DNA from: Bacteroidota bacterium
GTDB taxonomy: Bacteria > Bacteroidota > Bacteroidia > Bacteroidales > VadinHA17
Length of the DNA: 64,000 bases
Assembly: GCA_029547705.1 (NCBI GenBank)
Contig: JAKPOU010000050.1
Span: 90,192-154,191, forward strand
Reading direction: 5' to 3'
A program made the position numbers and the translations under genes. The stretch's first letter is position 1. The number at the start of each line of letters is the position of its first letter. The notes under the pieces are model-generated. The model did no database searches. It was not told the DNA's origin and saw only the letters and a program-made list of their open reading frames with translations. Shown here piece after piece: positions 37,269 through 47,033 of the stretch.

Positions 37269-38375
37269 ATGAAAAATAAGTTCCTGATATTTATTGCCTT
37301 ATGCTTAACAATGACGGGGCATGCCCAAAATAAAGCGGTTTCAGGCGAAAATCCCGTAAAATTTTATGATCATAATTTCTTCCTGACCGAAGGGACAGTT
37401 TTCAGCGGAACGGTGAAGGAGAACCTGTATGACAGGTTTCCTCTATCTTACAAGGATAAGGTAAGGGAAGCAGTCTGGAATCTGTCAAAAAATTCGGCAG
37501 GAATATCAGTAAGGTTCCTGACAAACTCAACATCGTTGAGAGTCCGCTGGGAACTGCTTAACGACTTGCGGATGAATCATATGGCTGAAACAGGTATCAA
37601 GGGCATAGATCTCTATTTCAAAAACGGAACAGAATGGCAATATCTTAATACCGCACGTCCTTCGGGAAAAAGCAATGACTATCTTCTTATTGACAACATG
37701 ACTCCTGTTATGCGTGAGTTCAGAATGTACCTGCCTCTTTATGATGGGGTTACCAGGCTTGAAATAGGAATTGACAGTCTTGGTGATATGGTTAAGCCCA
37801 GGGAAAGCACCAGGAAACCAATAGTGTTTTATGGTACCAGTATTACCCAGGGCGGATGTGCTTCCCGGCCTGGTATGGTCCATACGAGTATTATTTCAAG
37901 GAAACTGGATGTTGATTGTATTAATTTCGGGTTCAGTGGCAACGGGAGGATGGAGAAACCTCTGGCAGAGCTTATTTCCGGGATTGATGCATCGTTTTAT
38001 GTTCTGGACGGTACAAACAATATGACGCCGGAGCAGATCCATGAAAATGCCATTCAGCTTGTTGAAATAATACGTAAGAATCATCCTGTGACTCCGATAG
38101 TATTTGTTGAAGGCATGCTGAACGATAAATCCTTTCTTGACGAAAAGACGCGAAACCTGGAAAATGCCAAAAACACTGCATTGAAGCAGGAGTTTGAAAA
38201 AATGAAAAGACAGGGATTCAGAAATATTCACTATATAGAACAGGCAGGTGGAAAAGGTTACGATTCGGAGGCCACTGTGGACGGTATTCATCTTACTGAT
38301 CTTGGATTCTCACGTTATGCAGATTTCCTGATCAGGGAATTCAGAAAAATAAAACTGATTGACAGGAAGAAATGA
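37269..38375 (+). CDS. Exported SGNH/GDSL esterase with GxDLY-type N-terminal domain
   Basis: Serine esterase of the SGNH hydrolase superfamily, 368 residues, with a signal ending GHAQN. A jelly-roll-like N-terminal domain (about 25-170) contains the KGIDLYF segment typical of the GxDLY family. The catalytic domain has FYGTSITQGG (nucleophile Ser), GFSGNG (Gly), GTNNMTPEQ (Asn block) and DGIHLTDLG (Asp/His pair). It probably deacetylates or de-esterifies glycans. The M14 gene begins inside its stop codon (4-base overlap), showing tight coupling. Confidence 0.92.
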   Translation: MKNKFLIFIALCLTMTGHAQNKAVSGENPVKFYDHNFFLTEGTVFSGTVKENLYDRFPLSYKDKVREAVWNLSKNSAGISVRFLTNSTSLRVRWELLNDLRMNHMAETGIKGIDLYFKNGTEWQYLNTARPSGKSNDYLLIDNMTPVMREFRMYLPLYDGVTRLEIGIDSLGDMVKPRESTRKPIVFYGTSITQGGCASRPGMVHTSIISRKLDVDCINFGFSGNGRMEKPLAELISGIDASFYVLDGTNNMTPEQIHENAIQLVEIIRKNHPVTPIVFVEGMLNDKSFLDEKTRNLENAKNTALKQEFEKMKRQGFRNIHYIEQAGGKGYDSEATVDGIHLTDLGFSRYADFLIREFRKIKLIDRKK

Positions 38376-39640
38376 CAGTAAATTCAATATTCATGCGTTT
38401 AACTTCGCCGGCAGGCCGGCCTGCCTTTTTCCGCCTCTTGGTAATTGCTGCTTTCATAGGCTTTTCGGCAGCTTCATGCAAAGATCCTTCAACCGCCAAC
38501 AAATCAGGAGGCAGTAATTATTATTTTCCTGAAGGATATCTGGACCAGCCGGATAGTATTCCGGCTTTCTGGATTACCACCAATGAGGAGATAATTTCCT
38601 TCCTCAAGACTAAAGTCAGGACAGGGAAGGTTGAAAGGATAGGAACCTCGGCCGGCGGCCGTCCCGTGATGGCGGTTATGTACGGATCACCCAGAAAGGG
38701 CGGAGGCACAACAACTTTTTCCGGTGCCTGCGGAATAGGGAATATTGCCCCGTACCGTGGTCAGGATAATGATAAAACCGTTTATCTCGGGCTCGGAGGG
38801 GTACATGGTTTTGAGACAGAGGGTATAATGGGAATTGTTAACCTGATCTCAGTACTTGAGGAAGGAAGGGATCTGAACGGGAAAGAGTGGCCTGAAATAA
38901 CTTCTGTCCTCAGGAATGTTGACAGGATAATTCTTATACCCCTTCTTAATCCGGATGGCCGGGCACGCGTACCGGTAATAATGGAAACACATAAGGGGGC
39001 TTCCAGAAATTCATATCTGGCCCATGAATACCTTAACACCGGCGGGAAACCTGATGGCTCCCTGATAGGCTGGCCGGATGTAAAGGAATTTATTCCAATG
39101 GATTTCTCGAAGGTTGGTTTCCCGGGAGGATATCCGAATGATGCAGGCGTGAACCTGATGCATGATGATTTTTTTGGAAAACTGCAGCCGGAGAACCAGG
39201 CTCTTTTCGATCTTGCTGCCAGGGAGAAACCGGATATTATAATAAACATGCACACAGGTGCTCCCGGGAATAATTATTTCATGAGGATGCACCGGCCTGT
39301 ATGCGAAGCAGCACTGGAGCCTGTATATGATTCCCTTTATGTTATGGCTCACACGGGCTTGGCTCTCAGAGGACTGCAAAGTACAAATGATCCGGATATT
39401 GAAGCAGATCCGTCAAAATCGCCGCGCGGAGTCTATAACCTGGATTGTGCACTGAATCTTCACTGCGGGGCACTGAGCGTGGTCGTTGAGGCACCTTCCC
39501 ATGGTTTCTCCGGAACTGACCGTTCAGGCAAACCCGTTTTGCAGACACCCGAAATGATCCTTAATGCGGAACTTGTGGTCCATCTGGAAGCAATGAAATT
39601 TCTCGCCGGAAGCGGGGGAAGATCAAGATGGAAAATTTAA
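38372..39640 (+). CDS. M14-family zinc carboxypeptidase-like lipoprotein
   Basis: Zinc carboxypeptidase of family M14, 422 residues. A lipoprotein signal ends at AASCK. The zinc site is GGVHGFETEG (HxxE) with NMHTGAPGNN supplying the later His. VVVEAPSHG near the C-terminus holds the likely catalytic Glu. LIPLLNPDGRA is the usual NPDG block. It overlaps the SGNH esterase gene. A perfect 16-bp palindrome of GGC/GCC type (38410-38425) lies in the codons of the signal region (TSPAGRPA), as if a small repeat had been absorbed into the coding sequence. Confidence 0.9.
   Translation: MTVNSIFMRLTSPAGRPAFFRLLVIAAFIGFSAASCKDPSTANKSGGSNYYFPEGYLDQPDSIPAFWITTNEEIISFLKTKVRTGKVERIGTSAGGRPVMAVMYGSPRKGGGTTTFSGACGIGNIAPYRGQDNDKTVYLGLGGVHGFETEGIMGIVNLISVLEEGRDLNGKEWPEITSVLRNVDRIILIPLLNPDGRARVPVIMETHKGASRNSYLAHEYLNTGGKPDGSLIGWPDVKEFIPMDFSKVGFPGGYPNDAGVNLMHDDFFGKLQPENQALFDLAAREKPDIIINMHTGAPGNNYFMRMHRPVCEAALEPVYDSLYVMAHTGLALRGLQSTNDPDIEADPSKSPRGVYNLDCALNLHCGALSVVVEAPSHGFSGTDRSGKPVLQTPEMILNAELVVHLEAMKFLAGSGGRSRWKI
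38410..38425 (+). repeat. 16-bp perfect palindrome in signal-peptide codons
   Basis: GGCAGGCCGGCCTGCC is its own reverse complement. Related GCCGGCC cores occur in gaps near 42431, 42487, 50984, 55516 and 56418. Confidence 0.85.
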
Positions 39641-39735
39641 ATAATCTGCAGACAATGATAAACTGTTAAGGGATTCGTCATTGTCCCGGCAGAAAATATT
39701 TCTGTACACCTGGTTAATCTTAAAAACTGAATAAT

Positions 39736-42426
39736 ATGAAAAGGGTAATTGCTGTTTTTTTATTGTTCCTGCCAGCCGGCGCGGTATGTATTTCACAGGT
39801 CCGGCAGTCTGACGGATATGCCACTGTTTCACATGCTCAACAGGCTGCAGAAAGATATCCATTCCTTGATACAAATCTTCCGCTTGAAGAGAGGGTGAAT
39901 GACCTGGTTTCAAGGCTGGATCCAAAGGAAAAGGCTGATCAGCTTCTTTACACTGCTCCTGCGATTCCGCGGCTTGGGATTCCCGCCTACAACTGGTGGA
40001 ACGAAGCGCTGCACGGAGTTGGCAGAGCTGGTTTTGCAACGGTTTTTCCCCAGTCCATCACCATCGCCAATTCCTGGGATGAGGGGCTGATGTACAATGT
40101 TGCCAGTTCAATATCTGATGAAGCCCGTGCCAAATACCATGAATTCCGGAGAAGAGGAGGAACGGGTATTTACCAGGGCCTCACGTTCTGGTCACCGAAT
40201 ATCAATATTTTCCGTGATCCTCGGTGGGGAAGGGGACATGAAACCTATGGAGAGGATCCCTATCTGACCGGAAGACTGGGACTGCAGTTTGTAAGAGGAA
40301 TGCAGGGTGATGATCCGAAGTATCTCAAGACCATTGCAACAGCAAAGCACTATGCTGTTCATTCAGGACCGGAATCGCAGCGGCATTCGTTCAATGCGAA
40401 AGTGAGTGAGATTGATCTGAGGGAGACTTATCTTCCGGCCTTCAGGACACTTGTTGTGGATGGCGGTGTTTATTCCGTGATGGGTGCATATAATATGTTC
40501 AGGGATTTCCCCTGCTGTGCCAACCCGATACTTTACGGAATACTCAGGAATGAATGGAATTTCAAGGGATATATTGTTTCGGACTGCTGGGCGATCAGTG
40601 ACTTTTACAAGTTCACCTATTTTTCCGGCGATGCATCACTGGCTGCGGCAGCAGCACTGAAGGCAGGTACTGATCTTGAATGCGGTGTGGATTACAGCGA
40701 GCTGATGACCGCCCTGGAACGGGGATATGTTTCCGATGCGGATATTGATCTTGCAGCGAAAAGAGTTTTTACAGCACGGTTTAAACTCGGGATGTTTGAT
40801 CCGGATGACATGGTTCCCTATGCGCAGATACCATATTTTGTAAACTGTTCAGACTACAATAACGGTCTCTCGCGGACAGCCGCACAGAAATCAATTGTAC
40901 TTCTGAAGAATGAGAACAATATTCTGCCCCTGGACAGGGAGAAGATAAAAACCCTGGCAGTGATCGGGCCCAATGCCGATAATTTTGAATCTCTCATTGG
41001 GAACTACAATGGCATCCCGAAAGATCCCGTAACGGTTCTGAGAGGTATCAGAAACAAGCTGGAGCCTGCCGCACAGGTCATTTATGCCGAAGGAAGTGAT
41101 CTTGCCGAAGGAATACATAATCTTTCAGTTATTCCCTCCTGTTATCTCGAGACACCTGACGGCAGACAGGGTGTCCTGGGGGAGTATTTCGACAACAGGG
41201 ATCTGGAAGGCGAGCCTGTTTTTATTAGGACAGACGACCAGGTAAACTTTTACTGGGAGTATGTTTCCCCGCGATATGATCTTCCGGCCGGAAATTTCGG
41301 GGTAAGATGGACTACATATCTTGTTCCCCCCGAATCCGGGAAATATGTTATCGGAGGATGGGGATCACCAGCCTATGAAATATTTCTTGACGGCAAAAGG
41401 ATACTGCGGGAAAGAAGTGAACACCATGCTTTCCACAAGGAATATTCTGCTGAACTTCAGGCAGGCAGGAAATACAAGATTGAGATATTGTTCAGGAATT
41501 ATGACAGGGATGCCGATATGAAGCTGTTATGGACTCCGCCACGCCCGGACATGGTCGGGGAAGCGGTAAGGGCAGCCGGGGAGGCTGATGCTGTTGTGCT
41601 TGTCCTGGGTTTGTCACAGCGGCTTGAAGGGGAGGAGATGAGTATCAGTATTGATGGTTTTGCCGGGGGAGACAGGACAAACCTCAATCTGCCGGCTGTT
41701 CAGGAAGAGTTGTTTGATGCCCTGGCAGCGACGGGCAGGCCGGTCATTGTGGTACTAATGAGCGGAGGAGCTCTCGCTGTCAATAATGTGCAGCAAAAGG
41801 CAGCAGCTGTCTTGCTGGCAGGCTATCCCGGACAGCAGGGAGGAAATGCGGTTGCAGATGTATTGTTTGGCGACTACAATCCTGCCGGGAGACTTCCCGT
41901 TACATATTACAAATCGGTTGATCAGATACCTGCTTTTGAAAACTATGACATGGCCGGAAAAACCTACAGGTTTTTTACACAGGAACCTTTGTATCCCTTT
42001 GGATATGGTCTGAGTTACACAACGTTCAGCTATAGTGATCTCAGTATGCCGGAAAGAATTCCTGCCGGCGAGAAGGTAAAGGTCTCTGTTAAGGTCACCA
42101 ATACCGGGAAAACTGACGGGGATGAAGTGGTACAGCTGTATCTGACTGATGAGAAAGCTTCGACTCCCAGGCCTGTACGCCAGCTGGAAGGTTTTACCAG
42201 GATAACCCTGAAGGCGGGTGAAACAAAAGATGTTGAATTCACCCTTGAGCCCCGGCAGTTTTCAATTATTAACCGGAAAGAAAAAAGAGTGATTGAGCCG
42301 GGATGGTTTACCATATCCGTGGGAGGCAAGCAACCGGGATTCAAAGGTTATCTTGATCCGCAGTTTACCCGGGTTCTCTCGGGCAGGCTCAGGCTCACCG
42401 GCAGGGAAACAGCAATTGCGGATTAA
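39736..42426 (+). CDS. Glycoside hydrolase family 3 with PA14 domain
   Basis: Secreted GH3 enzyme, 896 residues, with signal VIAVFLLFLPAGAVCIS. The N-terminal TIM barrel has WWNEALHG, RWGRGHETYGEDPYL, KHYAVHSGPE and the nucleophile Asp283 in IVSDCWAI. The sandwich domain is interrupted by a PA14 carbohydrate-binding insert (about 475-595: LGEYFDNRDLEGEPVF...GGWGSPAYEIFLDGK). A fibronectin-III-like C-terminal domain starts near EKVKVSVKVTNTG. SDCW in place of the common SDW, and the overall layout, fit beta-xylosidase or beta-glucosidase members. It ends the plus-strand run starting at the AGE gene. A strong palindrome follows. Confidence 0.95.
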   Translation: MKRVIAVFLLFLPAGAVCISQVRQSDGYATVSHAQQAAERYPFLDTNLPLEERVNDLVSRLDPKEKADQLLYTAPAIPRLGIPAYNWWNEALHGVGRAGFATVFPQSITIANSWDEGLMYNVASSISDEARAKYHEFRRRGGTGIYQGLTFWSPNINIFRDPRWGRGHETYGEDPYLTGRLGLQFVRGMQGDDPKYLKTIATAKHYAVHSGPESQRHSFNAKVSEIDLRETYLPAFRTLVVDGGVYSVMGAYNMFRDFPCCANPILYGILRNEWNFKGYIVSDCWAISDFYKFTYFSGDASLAAAAALKAGTDLECGVDYSELMTALERGYVSDADIDLAAKRVFTARFKLGMFDPDDMVPYAQIPYFVNCSDYNNGLSRTAAQKSIVLLKNENNILPLDREKIKTLAVIGPNADNFESLIGNYNGIPKDPVTVLRGIRNKLEPAAQVIYAEGSDLAEGIHNLSVIPSCYLETPDGRQGVLGEYFDNRDLEGEPVFIRTDDQVNFYWEYVSPRYDLPAGNFGVRWTTYLVPPESGKYVIGGWGSPAYEIFLDGKRILRERSEHHAFHKEYSAELQAGRKYKIEILFRNYDRDADMKLLWTPPRPDMVGEAVRAAGEADAVVLVLGLSQRLEGEEMSISIDGFAGGDRTNLNLPAVQEELFDALAATGRPVIVVLMSGGALAVNNVQQKAAAVLLAGYPGQQGGNAVADVLFGDYNPAGRLPVTYYKSVDQIPAFENYDMAGKTYRFFTQEPLYPFGYGLSYTTFSYSDLSMPERIPAGEKVKVSVKVTNTGKTDGDEVVQLYLTDEKASTPRPVRQLEGFTRITLKAGETKDVEFTLEPRQFSIINRKEKRVIEPGWFTISVGGKQPGFKGYLDPQFTRVLSGRLRLTGRETAIAD

Positions 42427-42430
42427 CCTT

Positions 42431-42496
42431 CCGGCCGGCAGAATGTTATTGCCATGATCCGTACCGTAAGTAAACTTACGGTACGGTGCCGGCCGG
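42431..42496. terminator. Compound palindrome between convergent genes (bidirectional terminator)
   Basis: An inner perfect 13-bp inverted repeat (42459-42471 CCGTACCGTAAGT with 42474-42486, two-base spacer) lies within an outer perfect 10-bp inverted repeat (CCGGCCGGCA at 42431-42440 and TGCCGGCCGG at 42487-42496). On the left 18 bases separate the two arms, on the right none. It lies between the ends of GH3 (+) and the esterase (-), so it may stop transcription both ways, although no T-run is present. Confidence 0.75.
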
Positions 42497-42523
42497 CAGT
42501 GGACTTTTCAGGGAGGAAATTTT

Positions 42524-43804
42524 CTATTCTCCCTTCAGTTTTTTCATAAGCCAGTTATTCAGGGCTTCGGTCTGCTCGGGGAAAGTCCAGTGTCCTGTTT
42601 CCTGGTAGAGATGCAGTTCCTTTGGTGCCGTCATCACGTTATATGCCGAATACATGGATGTTGGCGGACATACTATGTCATTGAATCCCCAGGTATAATA
42701 TCCGGGTGCACTGACCCTTCTTGCAAAATTCACCACATCAAAATAGGCGAGTGTTTCAACCTCCCCGGGTTTTGGTTCCGTATTTCTGAAATAGTGAGGC
42801 CATCCGCCCGCTCTTTTGTTAAGATAGCCCGTATGGTCGCAAAGGGCCGGATAGAGACCGGCGGCAAATCTGATACGCTTATCAAGCCCGGCAGTGACTA
42901 TGGTAAGGGCGCCACCCTGGCTTCCGCCCGTTACCGCAATATCCGTTCCATTAAATTCCGGAAGTGAGAAAATAAAATCAACTGCCCTTACACATCCGAG
43001 ATACACTCTTTTAAAGTAATGCCTGTTCCTGTCGTTCATCCTGATGTTGAAATATTCTGAAAGGGCTGCTCCTCCAAGGTCGGTGTATAACTGCTGCTCC
43101 AGGTTCACCGGTATTCCGTGTATTCCGATATCAAGAACTATGAACCCCTGCCCGGCGGTTCTGGTATCTCCCGAATAAGGCCTTATTCCGGCTCCGGGAA
43201 CTCTCAGTATTGCAGGATATTTCCCCGGTTTTTTAGGCATGGCAAGCATTCCGTATATCCTCGATCCCGGAGCTTCATTCTGAAAGCTTATGTGATAGAC
43301 ATCTGCATCGGAGGTGCAGCGTTCGGGAACAAGGGTGAGCCGCGGGTCAAGATTAATTTTCCGGGCTTTTGCAATTTCATCATTCCAGAAACTATCGAAA
43401 CCGGAAGGATCCTTAACGGTAGGCTGTATCTTTTCCGGTTCAAACGCAGCAGTGGCCAGACCTTCATATCTTTTGCCGTCAGCAACAGCCCAGACCCTGA
43501 CACGGTAAAACCCGGGCTGCTTCATTGTTCCGCTGAGTTCCAGCTTTCCGTTTTTCAGAACCACTCCCTCCTTCTTTATGTCAGGCAGCATATCCGGACC
43601 TGCTTCATAATCAACAGTAACATTTTCAAGAAGATTTCCATACTTGAAAACCAGTACGGTGAACTTCGCTTTTTCATTTACCTTGTATGTCCAGTCCTGA
43701 TGATCAGGAGCCACAATTACCTTTATCAGCTGTGTTCCGGCCTGGGAATGCAGGTTCAGCAACATGGCTGAAATTAAAACCGCAGATACTAGAATTTTTC
43801 TCAT
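42524..43804 (-). CDS. Exported acetyl xylan esterase-like hydrolase (AXE1/CE7)
   Basis: Alpha/beta-hydrolase of the acetyl xylan esterase/cephalosporin deacetylase type, 426 residues, with a signal peptide (MRKILVSAVLISAMLLNLHSQAG). An N-terminal beta domain (about 20-125) precedes the hydrolase. The catalytic core has GAGIRPYSG, nucleophile Ser in VTGGSQGGA, Asp in FNDIVCPPTS and His in ETGHWTF. It probably removes acetyl groups from xylan or sugar acetates. It is convergent with the GH3 gene and likely complements it. Confidence 0.92.
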   Translation of the reverse strand: MRKILVSAVLISAMLLNLHSQAGTQLIKVIVAPDHQDWTYKVNEKAKFTVLVFKYGNLLENVTVDYEAGPDMLPDIKKEGVVLKNGKLELSGTMKQPGFYRVRVWAVADGKRYEGLATAAFEPEKIQPTVKDPSGFDSFWNDEIAKARKINLDPRLTLVPERCTSDADVYHISFQNEAPGSRIYGMLAMPKKPGKYPAILRVPGAGIRPYSGDTRTAGQGFIVLDIGIHGIPVNLEQQLYTDLGGAALSEYFNIRMNDRNRHYFKRVYLGCVRAVDFIFSLPEFNGTDIAVTGGSQGGALTIVTAGLDKRIRFAAGLYPALCDHTGYLNKRAGGWPHYFRNTEPKPGEVETLAYFDVVNFARRVSAPGYYTWGFNDIVCPPTSMYSAYNVMTAPKELHLYQETGHWTFPEQTEALNNWLMKKLKGE

Positions 43805-44073
43805 GTTTGAATTATTTTATTAAACAAATGATATTCAGTCAGATAACAAATTTGCTGCATTTAAATAGTATATATTTCAATATTATACTTTTAAAGGATT
43901 CTTCAGGAATTTATAAAATGAAACATGGTCCGCCATTCTAAAAATCTTAATGTTGGTGTTTGAGGAGGAAGAATATTTCATGGTTTAAAGAATTCCGACA
44001 GTCTAAAAATAAACATATTTGAATTTAAATTCAATTGTTTAATTATTTTTGTCGGCATCCTACAAACCAACTT

Positions 44074-45531
44074 ATGTCATCAGTCAACCATCTTCTGCAA
44101 AAACGAGTAAACCTTTTCGACGGAATTTCGATAGTTGCCGGTGGCATGATCGGCTCGGGAATATTTATTGTAAGTGCGGATATTGCCCGGACGGTAGGGT
44201 CGCCCGGCTGGCTTCTTGTAGTCTGGCTGATAACCGGCATCCTTACCATCATCGGGGCAATGAGCTATGGTGAACTGGCATCCATGATGCCCGATGTGGG
44301 CGGTCAGTATGTGTATTTGAAGGAAGCTTACCATCCTCTTGCCGGATTTCTGTTCGGGTGGACAACCTTTCTTGTGGTCCAGTGCGGATCGATAGCTGCG
44401 GTTGCAGTTGCATTTGCAAAGTTCAGCGGTGTTCTCCTGCCATGGATATCAGAATCCAATATTCTGGTGGATGCAGGACTGCTGAAGATAAATACCACAA
44501 TGGTTGTGGCCATCGCCATGATAGCTTTTCTTACATGGCTTAACACCAGGGGAATAGTTACCGGGAAGACAGTCCAAAATATCTTTTCTTCAACAAAGGT
44601 CATCGCCCTTGCAGGTTTTATCCTGATCGGACTCTTTGCCCTCAGAAGCACTAATTCACTTGAAGTGAACAGGGAGATTTTCTGGAAAGCGAGTCAGACT
44701 GGCGCAGATCTGCAGAGTACTCCGCTTGCAGGATGGGCCCTTATAGCTGCTATTGGAACCGCTCTTGTCGGATCTCTTTTTTCTTCGGATGCCTGGTATA
44801 ATGTTACCTATATATCGGGAGAAACCATCAATCCCAAACGGACCATTCCACTGAGCCTGTTTTACGGAACCCTGCTGGTTTCCCTCATCTACCTTCTTAC
44901 AAATTTTATTTATATAAGCATTCTTCCGGTAATGGGTTCTCCTGACGGAACAGATGTATTCAGCAGGGGGATTCAGTTCGCCACTGACGACAGAGTGGCC
45001 ACGTCGGCAATGTTTGCCATACTTGGTGATTATGCGGCAATCATAATGGCCCTGTTCATAATGATCAGCACCTTCGGATGCAATCACAGCCTTATTCTCA
45101 CGGCACCCCGTGTTTATTACGCAATGGCACAGGATGGACTGTTTTTCAGGAAGGCCGGGGAAATCAACCGTTTCGGGGTTCCGGGCTTTGCACTGGTGGT
45201 TCAGGGAATATGGTCAATATTACTCTGTTTGTCGGGCACCTACAGCGACCTTCTTGACTATGTGATCTTCGCGGTTCTGATTTTCTTCGCCATTACCACC
45301 CTGGCCATTTTTGTCCTGAGAGTCAGACGGCCGGATATCCCCCGTCCATACAAGGCTTTCGGCTATCCTGTCATTCCGGCTGTTTACATACTGGCCACAG
45401 TAGTTATAATGGTGATCCTCCTGATATACAAGCCGAAATACACATTCCCCGGACTTATAATTGTATTGCTCGGCGTTCCGGTGTATTATCTGTGGAAGAA
45501 GTATTCCGGCAGGCAAAATTCTCATCAGTGA
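44074..45531 (+). CDS. APC-family amino-acid permease
   Basis: Integral membrane transporter of the amino acid-polyamine-organocation superfamily with about 12 hydrophobic segments. The start at 44074 (MSSVNHLLQKRVNLFDGIS) is preferred over a TTG at 44035. The first helix carries the substrate-binding motif GGMIGSGIF. Later marks are GELASMMPDVGGQYVYLKEAY, IFSSTKVIAL and NHSLILTAPRVYYAMAQDG. It would import amino acids, in keeping with the exported peptidases of the window. The rRNA methyltransferase gene begins 4 bases after its stop. Confidence 0.93.
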   Translation: MSSVNHLLQKRVNLFDGISIVAGGMIGSGIFIVSADIARTVGSPGWLLVVWLITGILTIIGAMSYGELASMMPDVGGQYVYLKEAYHPLAGFLFGWTTFLVVQCGSIAAVAVAFAKFSGVLLPWISESNILVDAGLLKINTTMVVAIAMIAFLTWLNTRGIVTGKTVQNIFSSTKVIALAGFILIGLFALRSTNSLEVNREIFWKASQTGADLQSTPLAGWALIAAIGTALVGSLFSSDAWYNVTYISGETINPKRTIPLSLFYGTLLVSLIYLLTNFIYISILPVMGSPDGTDVFSRGIQFATDDRVATSAMFAILGDYAAIIMALFIMISTFGCNHSLILTAPRVYYAMAQDGLFFRKAGEINRFGVPGFALVVQGIWSILLCLSGTYSDLLDYVIFAVLIFFAITTLAIFVLRVRRPDIPRPYKAFGYPVIPAVYILATVVIMVILLIYKPKYTFPGLIIVLLGVPVYYLWKKYSGRQNSHQ

Positions 45532-45535
45532 AATC

Positions 45536-46933
45536 ATGTTTCCGGATGCTTTCAGGAAAAGAATTGAGAAGCAAGAATATATTGACAGCGGACAACTTCT
45601 GGCTGCACTGGGGGAAGAATCCCCCGTTTCAATCCGTATAAACCGCGACAAATGGGAAGGTGTTCCTTTGAATTCCGCTCCCGTACCCTGGTGCAGTGAC
45701 GGATACTATCTCGACAGCCGTCCCTCATTCACCTTTGATCCCCTCTTCCACGCCGGATGCTATTATCCCCAGGAAGCATCGGGAATGATTCTCGGGGAGA
45801 TATTCAGGCAGATATCCAGTGCCGGTGAGTATGCCAGGATTCTTGATCTCTGTGGTGCTCCCGGAGGTAAAAGCACTCATCTCTCATCGCTTGCGGGTGA
45901 AGACAGGCTGCTTGTATCCAATGAAGCTATCAGGAGCAGGGCGGCGGTTCTTGCGGAGAATCTTAGCAAATGGGGTATTCCGAATGTTATCGTTACACAG
46001 GGTGATCCTTCCGCATTTGGCCGCCTTACAGGCTTCTTTGACATTATCCTTGCAGATGTTCCCTGTTCCGGTGAGGGAATGTTCAGGAATCTCAGTGTTA
46101 GGACCGAATGGTCGGAAGCCAGTGCAGAACTGTGTGCTCTGAGACAGAAAAGGATACTGATGGATGTTTGGCCGGCCCTGAGGGAAGGCGGGATATTGAT
46201 CTACAGTACATGTACCTTTAATCCTGCCGAGAATGAAGATAATATAGCCTGGCTTGCCGTAAAGGCCGGAATTGAATCACTGAGACCGGATTTTTCGGAA
46301 TATGAAGGAATTACAGAGATTGAGCGCGGGAAAATTTACGGCTACGGTTTTTACCCCGGAAAGATCAGCGGCGAAGGATTTTTTGTTTCAGTGATAAGGA
46401 AAACGGAAGCTGTTCCGGGAAAACATGGCAGGACTGTCAGGAGGCAGGATTCTGCAGGAGTGAGCGGGGAGGAGAGGGCTGCTGTTGAAAGGATGGCGGA
46501 TCTTCCTTCGGAACGGCTTGTGAAGCACAGGGATGAAGTGATAGCATTGCCGTGCAGCAAGGATGATTACCTCAGAATAGCGGATGAAGTGAAGATAGTT
46601 AAAGCCGGGACCAGGATTCTGAAATCGGGAGGGGTTCCGCTTCATGACCTTGCTTTGTCAGTGAAGTGCAGAACGGATTCCTTCCCTGCTGTAAACCTTG
46701 CATACGGTCAGGCACTTGCCTTTCTGGGCAGATCAGTGATTGCACCGGAAAATATTCCGCGGGGCTGGAACCTGGTCCGGTACAGGGGAATTAACCTTGG
46801 ATTCATCAATAATGTCGGCAGCAGGATAAACAATTATTACCCTGTGGAATGGAGGATCAGGCAGCAAATCCCGGGCGAACCCGGAGCGGATATAATCAAA
46901 TGGACCGGATATAATCAGCCGGGCCGGATATAA
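45536..46933 (+). CDS. rsmF: RsmF/NOL1-NOP2-sun family RNA m5C methyltransferase
   Basis: SAM-dependent rRNA cytosine-5 methyltransferase, about 465 residues from the ATG at 45536, four bases after the permease stop. The longer frame from 45461 overlaps the permease and is rejected. The SAM site is DLCGAPGGKSTHL (residues 104-116). The two catalytic-cysteine motifs are DVPCSGEGMFR and STCTFNPAENE. A C-terminal PUA-like RNA-binding region (GGVPLHDLALSVK, LGFINNVGSRINNYYP) follows. The last codons and the stop lie in a 19-bp tandem repeat, so the C-terminal tail may be recent. Confidence 0.92.
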   Translation: MFPDAFRKRIEKQEYIDSGQLLAALGEESPVSIRINRDKWEGVPLNSAPVPWCSDGYYLDSRPSFTFDPLFHAGCYYPQEASGMILGEIFRQISSAGEYARILDLCGAPGGKSTHLSSLAGEDRLLVSNEAIRSRAAVLAENLSKWGIPNVIVTQGDPSAFGRLTGFFDIILADVPCSGEGMFRNLSVRTEWSEASAELCALRQKRILMDVWPALREGGILIYSTCTFNPAENEDNIAWLAVKAGIESLRPDFSEYEGITEIERGKIYGYGFYPGKISGEGFFVSVIRKTEAVPGKHGRTVRRQDSAGVSGEERAAVERMADLPSERLVKHRDEVIALPCSKDDYLRIADEVKIVKAGTRILKSGGVPLHDLALSVKCRTDSFPAVNLAYGQALAFLGRSVIAPENIPRGWNLVRYRGINLGFINNVGSRINNYYPVEWRIRQQIPGEPGADIIKWTGYNQPGRI

Positions 46934-46943
46934 TCAACCGGAC
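46887..46943 (+). repeat. Three tandem copies of a 19-bp unit across the rsmF stop
   Basis: Copies start at 46887, 46906 and 46925. Each begins CGGATATAATCA and ends in a GGAC- or GGGC-type tail. Since 19 is not a multiple of three, each copy is read in another frame; the third copy supplies the stop codon at 46931-46933. Confidence 0.9.
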
Positions 46944-47033
46944 CGTTAAAGAGAGCCCCGGCGGGAAAGGCGGAACCCCGGTTATTGCGGTGGGGCAGAG
47001 AAATTTAATAAAAACAGAAGAGATTCAGGAACA

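Noticed and set aside
43118..43771. Plus-strand open frame of 217 codons opposite the acetyl esterase gene
   Set aside because: It is the shadow of the esterase codons and carries no signal peptide or family motif.
39736..43804. Complete xylan-utilisation locus with the GH3 gene and esterase
   Set aside because: There is no SusCD pair, xylanase or regulator beside these genes; the SusCD pair of the window is more than 20 kb away. The substrate remains a guess.
45461..45535. Longer start for the rRNA methyltransferase
   Set aside because: The extra 25 codons overlap the permease gene and are unlike the family. The ATG at 45536 fits better.
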